From Candidatus Hydrogenedentota bacterium (lineage in GTDB: Bacteria > Hydrogenedentota > Hydrogenedentia > Hydrogenedentales > SLHB01), in assembly GCA_026387845.1 (NCBI GenBank), contig JAPLKX010000088.1:1-7880 (forward strand): a stretch of 7,880 nucleotides of DNA, given 5' to 3'. Below, piece by piece: positions 1-5,578 of the stretch. Below the pieces are notes generated by a model. It had not been told where the DNA came from, did no database searches, and saw nothing but the letters and a program-made list of their open reading frames with translations. Every line of letters begins with the position of its first letter. The stretch's first letter is position 1. The position numbers were made by a program, and so were the translations under genes.

Positions 1-498
1 GGGTACCACATCCGGCATCCGGTTCATGTCCACCGCGATCCCCCTCAAGGACCCCGTGCGCGAAAGAGCCAGCCCGCCGGCCGTCCGGAACGATACACAC
101 CCCATCTCCTCGAGCAGGCCATAAACGCCGTTGAGAACCCCTTTCGGCGTCGGACCCGCTACCACAACCAGCGACCGCCGCCCTTCCGAAATGGTCCGCA
201 GCACGTACCCGTCCCCCGACGGCGCGTCGAGCCCGAATGGATACGCCAGCCCCGTACCCGGCAAGTTCTCCGGCGTCCCCACCACAAACCCGAAGCTCCC
301 CTGCGGCACGTTCTCAACCACCTCGACACGCGGCAGGTCGTGCAGCACCGCGTAAAGATAACGCTGAAGTTCCAACGCCGCCTGCCGTTCCAACGAACCC
401 GCCCGCGGAGTTATGTAGACATCCGGCACAGCCGCAGCCGCCACGCCCGATACGGCCATCGCCACACAGCAAAAAAAGCCCGCTCGTAACACTTTCAT
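1..498 (-). CDS. Secreted glycoside-hydrolase-like protein, alpha-glucuronidase/GH20b-type N-terminal domain (partial, 5' end only)
   Basis: The reverse strand is open from an ATG at 498-496 to the window edge, giving 166 codons without a stop; the 3' end is missing. Residues 1-23 look like a Sec signal peptide: a positive start (MKVLRAG), a hydrophobic core and an Ala-rich end (GVAAAA). Residues about 25-140 resemble the alpha/beta N-terminal domain found before the barrel in GH67 alpha-glucuronidases, GH20 hexosaminidases and DUF4838-type proteins. The visible cues are ERQAALELQRYL (37-48), FGFVVGTPEN (69-78), GDGYVLRT (95-102) and GVLNGVYGLLEEMGC (120-134). LRGIAVDMNRMPD (151-163) would begin the catalytic part, which lies outside. 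The likely role is a periplasmic or secreted enzyme on plant or algal polysaccharide. GGGAGG sits just before the ATG with a short, roughly 3-nt spacer. The secreted nature is well supported; the exact family and substrate are not decidable from this fragment. Confidence 0.82.
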   Translation of the reverse strand, partial: MKVLRAGFFCCVAMAVSGVAAAAVPDVYITPRAGSLERQAALELQRYLYAVLHDLPRVEVVENVPQGSFGFVVGTPENLPGTGLAYPFGLDAPSGDGYVLRTISEGRRSLVVVAGPTPKGVLNGVYGLLEEMGCVSFRTAGGLALSRTGSLRGIAVDMNRMPDVVP

Positions 499-546
499 CG
501 GCCTCCCAGCCCCTCTAAGACCCGCAGGTACCATGCACCGGCGCAC

Positions 547-552
547 AGTCTA
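547..552 (-). promoter_or_regulatory. Candidate -10 (TAGACT) for the secreted glycoside-hydrolase-like gene
   Basis: On the minus strand TAGACT lies about 45 bases upstream of the ATG at 498 and matches the sigma70 -10 consensus at 4 of 6 positions. The hexamer at 17-base spacing (575-570, TTTAAT) is a poor -35. The 8-mer TAGACTGT recurs on the plus strand upstream of galK. Weak call. Confidence 0.25.
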
Positions 553-628
553 GCCCATTTCCACGCCCGATTAAAAGTCGAAAAACCAGTTGGCGCAAGA
601 GATCTGTGTCTTTAGCCTCATCATCCCC

Positions 629-673
629 GTCCACAGTGTCCACCACGTCCACTATGTCCACAATATCCACTGC
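629..673. repeat. 9-bp tandem repeat, GTCCACNNN x5
   Basis: Five successive 9-base units begin at 629, 638, 647, 656 and 665. The first four start with GTCCAC and the last with ATCCAC; the three trailing bases vary (AGT, CAC, TAT, AAT, TGC). The array lies between two divergent genes. The 9-base period keeps frames open on both strands (Val-His-X on plus, Val-Asp-X on minus), but no convincing gene covers it. The rest of 499-782 holds only the candidate promoters listed here. Confidence 0.85.
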
Positions 674-706
674 CTCTCAACCTTCTCTCAAGCCGGCACT
701 CCCGAT

Positions 707-735
707 TTGAAAAACGGCCGCTTGCTGCGCATACT
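707..735 (+). promoter_or_regulatory. Candidate sigma70-like promoter for the membrane protein gene at 783
   Basis: TTGAAA (707-712, 5/6 to TTGACA) and CATACT (730-735, 4/6 to TATAAT) are separated by 17 bases. Transcription would start near 742, leaving a leader of about 40 nt before the ATG at 783. Confidence 0.4.
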
Positions 736-782
736 GGCTGGACTGATGGCGCAATGGGCCGAACCGCGGTGAGCGTGCTCGT

Positions 783-2042
783 ATGGCGAGACTTCAGATT
801 CTGCCGGGCTGGCTGTTTCCGATTCCGGGGCTTTTTATACAGGCCTTGGGGCTGTTCAGCGGCGACGTGCAGTTAAGTTTGGTGGGTTCAGGCCTTTTGT
901 CGGCCGGGCTCGCCGTGTACATCCGGGGAAAGGGCTATCACCCGGTATGGGGCCTTTGGGGCGTGGTGCCGGCGCTTGGCCCTCTCCTGCTTGTTGCCCA
1001 GCCAGACCGCCACAGGTCGCCCGGTGCGCGGATGCGTGGCGGCGTGGCATTCTTTTACCTCATGGCCCTGTTGGGGATCGGCGTCACGCTCATTGCGCCC
1101 GATATCGTAAGGGGCACGATTCCGGCCTATCTGTTCGATCAGGCCGAGCCGGCCCCCGCATCCCCGCCCGTCGTCGTCCAACAGGTGCAGGTACAGCCCG
1201 ACCCCGCCCCCCCGCCCGCGCCGCCCGCTCCCGAACCCACCCCGCCGCCGCCCGCTACCACTACGTTTGAAGAAGGGTACCGCCAAGTCAAGCCCGGCAT
1301 GACATTCGAGGAAGTCTGCAAACTCGTCGGCGATGACACCCTCGTCGTCGGGACCTCCGAGTCCATGAAGATTGTCCGTTGGAGAGGCGGCGATCGCCAG
1401 GCGTTCACCGCCCGGTTCATAAACGGCAAGCTCGACCTGCTCTCAAGCCTGCAGAAACAAATGCCCCCGTTATCTCCGGCGGCTCAGGAGGAGTTGCGGG
1501 CCCGTTCCGCCGAGCGCATCAGCCGCAGGCCGCCCCCGCCCGAACCCAAAACCGAAACCCCGCCGGCCACTGAAGAACTACCCCCATCCGAGGAAGCGCC
1601 ATCCACCGAGGATCAGACCGCGGGCGCCGAACAGCCAGAGACCCCGCCCGGGGAACAACCGGAGGCCCCCAAAACCGGCGTCGTCACGGGGCGCGCCAAG
1701 TCCGAACGCGTCGTACGTGTCGGCGGCCAAGCGGCTGAAAAAAAGCCGCGCCCGTCCGTCAAAAGAGCAAGGCTGCCCAGGTCCTCCGGGCAGATAAACC
1801 GGGGCGCCAACGACGTCATTCTCGTTAACCGGTCCGAGAACACGCTGCGCGTCGCCGTCCGGCTGGGAATGCGCGGCGCCGATTTCGACATACCCCCCGG
1901 CGGCTACCACACCCTCTTCCTGAGCAACGGGTCTTACTCGATCTACTACATCGACTTGGGCGCGCCTGAAACGCTCCATTCGGCCGGCCAGGTCCAGGTT
2001 GACAGCCCCCCCACCGCCATCGAAGTTCAATTGCCCAGATAG
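783..2042 (+). CDS. Unnamed multi-domain membrane protein with Pro-rich linkers and a BamE/SmpA-like segment
   Basis: This 419-residue protein matches no full-length family I can name. Hydrophobic segments at about 7-26, 31-47, 55-73 and 87-108 anchor it in the inner membrane. The basic loop at 75-85 (DRHRSPGARMR) suggests that loop is cytoplasmic and the remainder periplasmic. Residues 121-160 form a Pro/Ala/Val-rich linker. Residues 161-217 (EGYRQVKPGMTFEEVCKLVG, then RWRGG and FINGKL) have the Y..V..GM...EV...G pattern and trailing beta strands of SmpA/OmlA (BamE-like) or DUF3862-like domains. A second Pro/Glu linker (about 250-300) and a basic stretch (about 300-335) lead to a beta-rich end domain (343-419). 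ATG 783 is the only plausible start, since an in-frame stop lies at 744-746; its ribosome site is weak. Its stop is 7 bp from the converging DUF502 stop. Function is unknown; envelope assembly or signalling is only suggested. Confidence 0.85.
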   Translation: MARLQILPGWLFPIPGLFIQALGLFSGDVQLSLVGSGLLSAGLAVYIRGKGYHPVWGLWGVVPALGPLLLVAQPDRHRSPGARMRGGVAFFYLMALLGIGVTLIAPDIVRGTIPAYLFDQAEPAPASPPVVVQQVQVQPDPAPPPAPPAPEPTPPPPATTTFEEGYRQVKPGMTFEEVCKLVGDDTLVVGTSESMKIVRWRGGDRQAFTARFINGKLDLLSSLQKQMPPLSPAAQEELRARSAERISRRPPPPEPKTETPPATEELPPSEEAPSTEDQTAGAEQPETPPGEQPEAPKTGVVTGRAKSERVVRVGGQAAEKKPRPSVKRARLPRSSGQINRGANDVILVNRSENTLRVAVRLGMRGADFDIPPGGYHTLFLSNGSYSIYYIDLGAPETLHSAGQVQVDSPPTAIEVQLPR

Positions 2043-2043
2043 T

Positions 2044-2064
2044 GCCGGCCTACTGGGAGCCGGC
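2044..2064. terminator. Small GC hairpin at the convergent gene ends
   Basis: GCCGGC at 2044-2049 and again at 2059-2064 can form a 6-bp stem with a 9-nt loop. The stem starts 2 bases after the plus-strand stop and overlaps the minus-strand stop codon (2052-2050). No T-run follows on either strand, so intrinsic termination is doubtful. Confidence 0.2.
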
Positions 2065-2814
2065 CGCGTCGGGGCCCGCAGGTTCTTCTTCCACCTCTTC
2101 CTCGACCCAGTCGTAATCATCGTCATCCGGCTGTGGCGGCGCCGGCTGGATTTCCGGCCCCATCGAAGCCACTTCCAGCATGTCCGGCGACACAATCCCG
2201 CATGACATCATGAACTTGACCCCGTCTTCCACGCTGAGCGAAGACTGGATCACCCTTTCGGGCTTGATCAATTGGAAGAACCCGGTTGTCGGGTTTGGCG
2301 TGGTTGGAATAAACACTTTGAGGTACTCGACGCCATTACTGTCGGTGATTCTACCTGTAACAAAACCCACGGAGAGCGCGCCGGGGTTGGGAAATTCAAC
2401 CAGCACGGACGATTTATAGCTCGTGGAAGCGTTTGTGTTCGAGACGGCCTCCACCACCTGTTTGCTTGCCGTATAAACCGTCTTGACCACGGGAATCCGC
2501 TGAATGATGGCCTCGGCCAAGTTGAGCAGCTTTCTTCCGACAAAGACGTTGGTTACCAACCCGATGACATAAAGCAGCGTCAAGAACAGCGCCACTGAAA
2601 TGATCATCACGTAAAACCGTGGCAACTCGCCCGCAACCATTCGGATTATCGACGCCAGCGGTTTCGCCGTGATCACGTACAAAAAATTAATTACGAACGC
2701 CGAAATGCCCAGGGGCACCACCACCAGCAGGCCCGACAGCAATCGCCGCCGGATATTGTGCCGCAACCGGCCCCAGAACGTCTTCTTCCTTCTGGTTTTA
2801 CGCATAGTCTTCAT
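2050..2814 (-). CDS. DUF502 family integral membrane protein
   Basis: This 254-residue protein is a full-length DUF502 member. A basic start (residues 1-24) leads to two membrane helices, about 25-50 (LLSGLLVVVPLGI) and 66-92 (FYVMIISVALFLTLLYVIGL). The family landmarks follow in order: IPVVKTVYTASKQVVE (107-122), the beta-rich core with SVLVEFPNPG (136-145) and GFVTG (150-154), the signature PTTPNPTTGFF (170-180), and MMSCGIVSPD (202-211). The last 30 residues form an acidic, Pro-rich tail (DDDDYDWVEEE), which is not part of the core. The family has no settled biochemical role and is usually annotated as a conserved inner-membrane protein. ATG 2814 is preceded by GGAGGTAGGAAG; AGGAAG is about 10 nt from the ATG. 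A second ATG three codons in (2805) is possible. It has its own promoter region and converges with the gene ending at 2042. Confidence 0.95.
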   Translation of the reverse strand: MKTMRKTRRKKTFWGRLRHNIRRRLLSGLLVVVPLGISAFVINFLYVITAKPLASIIRMVAGELPRFYVMIISVALFLTLLYVIGLVTNVFVGRKLLNLAEAIIQRIPVVKTVYTASKQVVEAVSNTNASTSYKSSVLVEFPNPGALSVGFVTGRITDSNGVEYLKVFIPTTPNPTTGFFQLIKPERVIQSSLSVEDGVKFMMSCGIVSPDMLEVASMGPEIQPAPPQPDDDDYDWVEEEVEEEPAGPDAAGSQ

Positions 2815-2840
2815 AATTGGCTGGCTTCCTACCTCCGTTT

Positions 2841-2846
2841 ATTATA
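2841..2846 (-). promoter_or_regulatory. Consensus -10 (TATAAT) for the DUF502 gene
   Basis: The minus strand reads a perfect TATAAT at 2846-2841, about 27 bases upstream of the DUF502 start. The -35 is not clear: GCGCAA lies at 17-base spacing and TTGGCG at 20. The implied leader is short, about 20 nt. Confidence 0.45.
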
Positions 2847-2913
2847 CACGTGCTTGGCCGAATTTGCGCCAAAGTACTTCATATTCAAATGGAAGAAAAC
2901 GTCCCTTCGGGTG

Positions 2914-2919
2914 TATAAA
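2914..2919 (+). promoter_or_regulatory. Candidate -10 (TATAAA) for the gene at 2974
   Basis: TATAAA, followed by T, lies 55 bases before the GTG start and matches the -10 consensus at 5 of 6 positions. No recognisable -35 stands at 16-18 bases upstream. It sits in the 159-bp divergent region shared with the DUF502 promoter. Confidence 0.35.
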
Positions 2920-2960
2920 TACATGACATGACTGCAAGAGGGGCGTTCGGCACTAACCAG

Positions 2961-2966
2961 AGGAGG
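2961..2966 (+). promoter_or_regulatory. Strong Shine-Dalgarno (AGGAGG) that fixes a GTG start
   Basis: AGGAGG is 7 nt upstream of GTG 2974. It supports this GTG as the start even though it is not ATG. Confidence 0.8.
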
Positions 2967-2973
2967 CAACATC

Positions 2974-3963
2974 GTGGATAAAAAAGGCAGCGGGACGGCG
3001 TGGGCAATCGCGGGCTTGGCCGTTGTGGCACTGATAGGTTCACTTGTGTGGGGATTCAGCCTACACCAGCGCGTCCAAGCGCTCAACCAGACCGTCACCG
3101 ATTCCCAGCAACAAGCTAACGCACTCAAAAACCAGGCCCAGCAGCAGGACGAGCAGGTCCGCCGGCTCCAGGAAACGGTCGGGCAGCTCGAACAGCGCCT
3201 GGCCGCCACCACGCCGGAAAACGCCGCGGCCCCCGACGGCGCCGCCGCGCCCGGCGAGACGCCCGCCGAAGCCCCGAAACCCGCCGAAAATGCCAACCCA
3301 ATGGCCAGCATGATGAAAATGTTTGAGGGCGAACAAGGCAAAAAATTCGCCGAAGCCAGCGCCAACGCCGCCATGACAATGCAATACGGCGATCTATTCA
3401 CCGAGCTGGCCCTCCCGCCCGAAACTGAGCAGAAAGTGCGCGGCATCATTCGCGACTACATGGTCCGCGCAATGCAGGCCAGCGCCGAATTCATGAAAAG
3501 CGACGCCACCCCCGAATCGGCGAAGAAGTTTGAAGACGATTTTGAAGCCCAAATGAGAACAGAGCTTTCTAAGGTACTCACCAACGAAGGCATGGCCATC
3601 TTTGATGAGTACGAAGCAGGTGCGCCCGAGAGAATGCTCCGAAAAAGTTTCGAAATGCAGATGGGCATGTTTGCCCCCGGCCTGACCGAAGAGAATCGAA
3701 CCATGGTTATCGACGTGATGGTCGAGGAAATGATGGCGCTTAAACAAGAGCCGGGCAGCCTCGCAACCATGGCCGATCCCAATGCAATAGGAGCACAGCT
3801 CGACGCTCTCGAACGCAGCCGCCAACGGTTGAGCACCGTACTCGAGGAACAGCAGATGACCCAGGTGGATGGATTCATTCAACAGACCCGGATGGGCATT
3901 GAAATGTTCCAGCAAATGATGTCATCCCGAAACAAACCGGCAGATCAACAGGAAAAACCGTAG
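2974..3963 (+). CDS. Unnamed membrane-anchored coiled-coil, Met-rich helical protein
   Basis: This 329-residue protein starts with GTG behind a strong ribosome site. Residues 9-28 form one N-terminal membrane anchor (AWAIAGLAVVALIGSLVWGF). Residues 30-77 are a Gln-rich predicted coiled coil. Residues 78-109 are an Ala/Pro/Glu linker. Residues 110-318 are helical and unusually rich in Met, Gln and Glu. The helical part seems to contain two related modules. One runs from LALPPETEQKVRGII (145-159) through ELSKVLTNEGMAIFDEYE (197-214). The other runs from LTEENRTMVIDVM (237-249) through RLSTVLEEQQMTQVDGF (285-301). The pattern of an Lxx-E-helix followed by L..VL..E.M...D recalls Spy/CpxP-like periplasmic helical proteins, but no LTxxQ motif is clear. 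The protein is likely periplasm-facing. A broken second copy of its 3' end follows at once. No function can be assigned. Confidence 0.85.
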   Translation: MDKKGSGTAWAIAGLAVVALIGSLVWGFSLHQRVQALNQTVTDSQQQANALKNQAQQQDEQVRRLQETVGQLEQRLAATTPENAAAPDGAAAPGETPAEAPKPAENANPMASMMKMFEGEQGKKFAEASANAAMTMQYGDLFTELALPPETEQKVRGIIRDYMVRAMQASAEFMKSDATPESAKKFEDDFEAQMRTELSKVLTNEGMAIFDEYEAGAPERMLRKSFEMQMGMFAPGLTEENRTMVIDVMVEEMMALKQEPGSLATMADPNAIGAQLDALERSRQRLSTVLEEQQMTQVDGFIQQTRMGIEMFQQMMSSRNKPADQQEKP

Positions 3964-3996
3964 GCTCGCATCCGGCCCTAAAAATCCACGTACAGT

Positions 3997-4098
3997 CAAG
4001 TCGACGCAATGATCCAACAACAACGCATCCGCTTCGAGAGGATGCAGCAAATGCTGTCTTCACAAAACAAGCCCGCAACTCAAGAGGAGAAAAAGTAG
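3997..4098 (+). pseudogene. 3'-end remnant of a diverged tandem paralogue of the preceding gene
   Basis: Read in frame to TAG at 4096-4098, this stretch encodes 33 residues. They align without gaps to the last 33 residues of the upstream protein, with 20 identities by hand count. QVD, IQQ, QQM, SS, NKPA and EK are shared, and both end at a TAG. About a dozen identical residues use different synonymous codons, so this is an old duplicate that diverged as protein, not a fresh copy. An in-frame TAA at 3979-3981 closes the frame upstream, and nothing 5' of about 3994 resembles the paralogue. The 5' nine-tenths has been lost. An ATG at 4009 could open a 29-residue peptide, but it has no ribosome site. 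Confidence 0.75.
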
Positions 4099-4128
4099 GC
4101 GCCCTACACACGGCAATTCAAATGCAGC

Positions 4129-4163
4129 CGCAGTGGGTCTAACCTGTTCTGCGTCTGTTTTTT
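4129..4163 (+). terminator. Candidate intrinsic terminator after the remnant
   Basis: CGCAG (4129-4133) pairs with CTGCG (4149-4153). GGGT and ACCT can pair inside with one G-U pair around a CTA loop. A run of six T (4158-4163) follows 4 bases later. The position fits the end of the transcript from 2974. The stem is imperfect. Confidence 0.45.
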
Positions 4164-4180
4164 CCTCCTCCACCTTTTAG

Positions 4181-4215
4181 AACCTCAAACCCCAAACCCC
4201 ATACCCCAAACCCGA
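4181..4215. repeat. 7-bp minisatellite, consensus AACCCCA x5, G-quadruplex-prone on the minus strand
   Basis: Five consecutive 7-base units start at 4181, 4188, 4195, 4202 and 4209, with one or two substitutions in some. The minus strand carries four runs of 3-4 G separated by 3-base loops (TTT, TAT, TTT), a textbook intramolecular quadruplex pattern. The array ends 5 bp before the -35 box of the next gene. Confidence 0.8.
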
Positions 4216-4220
4216 AATGC

Positions 4221-4250
4221 TTGATTACGCCCGCGCCCCTTCTATATGAT
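4221..4250 (+). promoter_or_regulatory. Sigma70-like promoter of the ABC ATPase gene
   Basis: TTGATT (4221-4226, 4/6) and TATGAT (4245-4250, 5/6) are spaced by 18 bases. Transcription would start near 4257, about 33 nt before the chosen ATG at 4290. This also argues against any upstream start in the same frame, because the frame's earlier TTG is the -35 box. Confidence 0.5.
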
Positions 4251-4289
4251 TCGGTGTGCGAAGAGCTTATGCGGCGGAGGCCCCGAGCC

Positions 4290-5432
4290 ATGGCAAGAGT
4301 CGAGCTGCGAGGCGTTAGAAAGGTTTACCCGGGCGGCGTTGAGGCCGTCAAGGGGGCCGACCTCGTCGTGGAAGACAAGGAATTCGTTGTTCTCGTAGGG
4401 CCGTCGGGCTGCGGCAAGTCCACCATGTTGCGGATGGTGGCCGGGCTCGAAGAAGTTTCCGAAGGCGAGATTTATATCGGTGACAGGCTCGTCAACGAAG
4501 TCCCGCCTAAAGACCGCGACATCGCCATGGTCTTCCAGAATTACGCGCTCTACCCCCACATGACCGTCTACAAAAACATGGCGTTCGGCCTTATCCTGCG
4601 CAAATACCCGCGCAAAGAAATCGAGGAACGCGTTCAGAAAGCCGCTGAAATCCTCGGCATCCAGGACCTGCTCGACAGAAAGCCCAAGGCGTTGTCCGGC
4701 GGCCAGCGCCAGCGCGTCGCCGTCGGCCGCGCCATTGTCCGCCAGCCCAAAGTATTCCTGTTCGACGAGCCGCTGTCGAACCTGGACGCCAAGCTGCGCG
4801 TGCAGATGCGTGCCGAAATCAGCAAGCTCCACATGCGGCTCGAATCCACCATGGTATACGTCACCCACGACCAGGTCGAAGCCATGACCATGGGCGACCG
4901 GATCGTCGTCATGCTCGATGGCGTCATCCAGCAGGTCGCCGACCCACTCACCCTCTATAACAAGCCCGTGAACAAGTTCGTCGCCGGCTTCATCGGCAGC
5001 CCCCCCATGAACATGCTCGAAGCCAACGTCGTCGCCGAAAACGGGGCGCTCCGCGTCCGCAACGACGCAAAAAGTTTCGACCTCGCCGTCGACCAGGCGC
5101 ACCGGCCCGCGCTCAGCCCTTACACCGGCAAAAAAGTCATTTTCGGAATCCGCCCTGAAGACCTCGAAGCCGCCGGCGTACAAACGCCGGGCAGCGAACA
5201 AACGCCGGGCGGCGCCCTGACCTCCGCCTCCGCCAATTCCATTACGGCCGCCGTCGAAGTCGTCGAACCCATGGGTGCCGAAATCTATCTCTACCTCGGC
5301 GTCGCCGGACAGACCGTCACCGCCAGGATCAAATCCGAGCAGGAACCTGAAGTCAACAAGCCGTTCTCGCTCAACGTGGCCATGGATCGAGCCCATTATT
5401 TCGATCCCCAAACCGAACGAGCCATCGTTTAG
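4290..5432 (+). CDS. ugpC: MalK/UgpC/MsmK-type sugar ABC transporter ATP-binding protein
   Basis: The 380-residue product is full length for CUT1-type importer ATPases. These hydrolyse ATP at the cytoplasmic face to drive uptake of oligosaccharides, polyols or glycerol-3-phosphate. All nucleotide-binding motifs are intact: Walker A GPSGCGKST (37-45), Q-loop Gln83, signature LSGGQRQR (135-142), Walker B VFLFDE (155-160), D-loop SNLD (163-166) and switch His193. GFIGSPPMNM opens the C-terminal TOBE/MalK-like regulatory domain, which ends in a YFDPQTERAI-type segment. In that domain a low-complexity stretch contains a small in-frame tandem repeat (QTPGSE, QTPGGA). I chose ATG 4290 because GGAGG (4276-4280) precedes it by 9 nt, family members start at MARVEL-like sequence, and a promoter overlaps the longer frame. 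No permease or binding-protein gene lies in the window, so the substrate is unknown; it may be a shared ATPase. Confidence 0.95.
   Translation: MARVELRGVRKVYPGGVEAVKGADLVVEDKEFVVLVGPSGCGKSTMLRMVAGLEEVSEGEIYIGDRLVNEVPPKDRDIAMVFQNYALYPHMTVYKNMAFGLILRKYPRKEIEERVQKAAEILGIQDLLDRKPKALSGGQRQRVAVGRAIVRQPKVFLFDEPLSNLDAKLRVQMRAEISKLHMRLESTMVYVTHDQVEAMTMGDRIVVMLDGVIQQVADPLTLYNKPVNKFVAGFIGSPPMNMLEANVVAENGALRVRNDAKSFDLAVDQAHRPALSPYTGKKVIFGIRPEDLEAAGVQTPGSEQTPGGALTSASANSITAAVEVVEPMGAEIYLYLGVAGQTVTARIKSEQEPEVNKPFSLNVAMDRAHYFDPQTERAIV
5181..5216 (+). repeat. 18-bp tandem duplication inside the ATPase gene
   Basis: Two 18-base units (5181-5198, 5199-5216) agree at 15 positions and encode QTPGSE then QTPGGA. 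The duplication keeps the frame and expands a surface loop of the regulatory domain. Confidence 0.7.
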
Positions 5433-5460
5433 CCGGTGTTACTAATGAGCGTTCTGGTCA

Positions 5461-5528
5461 GCGAAAAACGGGGACTGGCTCGCTTTTTCAGGCAGTTTGG
5501 AAAAAGCGTGCCTGTCCCCGCTTTTCGC
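5461..5528. repeat. Palindromic hairpin repeat, copy 1 (upstream of galE)
   Basis: This 68-bp imperfect palindrome begins GCGAAAAACGGGGAC and ends GTCCCCGCTTTTCGC. It folds over almost its whole length, with three isolated mismatches (A-C, T-T, T-T) and a loop of about 10 nt. A second copy follows galE; the two agree at 62 positions, with 4 substitutions and 2 single-base gaps. The design recalls REP/RAYT-type or MITE-like dispersed repeats, but no transposase is in view. It lies between the ATPase and galE and could also act as a transcriptional attenuator or 3'-end stabiliser. Confidence 0.85.
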
Positions 5529-5578
5529 GGCCTTGTCCTCCCAAAGCCCCTGTTTGTCCACACCAAACGGAGCATACG

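Noticed and set aside
629..673. CRISPR array
   Set aside because: The units are 9 bases with 3-base spacers, far below any CRISPR repeat-spacer size, and no cas gene is present.
590..772. 60-codon plus-strand frame with a Val-His-X repeat
   Set aside because: It uses a TTG start without a ribosome site, and its repeat is only the translation of the 9-bp DNA array. It reads as intergenic DNA.
1578..2195. 205-codon reverse-strand frame across the convergent gene ends
   Set aside because: It overlaps both real genes and has an Arg/Trp/Gly-rich composition typical of antisense frames.
4181..4215. Telomere or linear-replicon end
   Set aside because: The AACCCCA units look telomere-like, but there are only five and they lie inside a chromosome-like gene order.
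4221..4289. Longer start (TTG 4221 or ATG 4269) for the ATPase
   Set aside because: The TTG is the -35 box of a promoter and the ATG would be only about 12 nt into the transcript. The ribosome site and family alignment support ATG 4290.
4242..5411. 389-codon reverse-strand frame opposite the ABC ATPase
   Set aside because: Third-position G/C bias keeps the antisense frame open. The sense strand has every ATPase motif, while the antisense product is low-complexity Gly/Asp/Val without a known fold.
5552..5568. GTTTG/CAAAC 5-bp hairpin just before the galE ribosome site
   Set aside because: The stem is short and partly AT. It could affect initiation, but it is within what chance gives and has no support.
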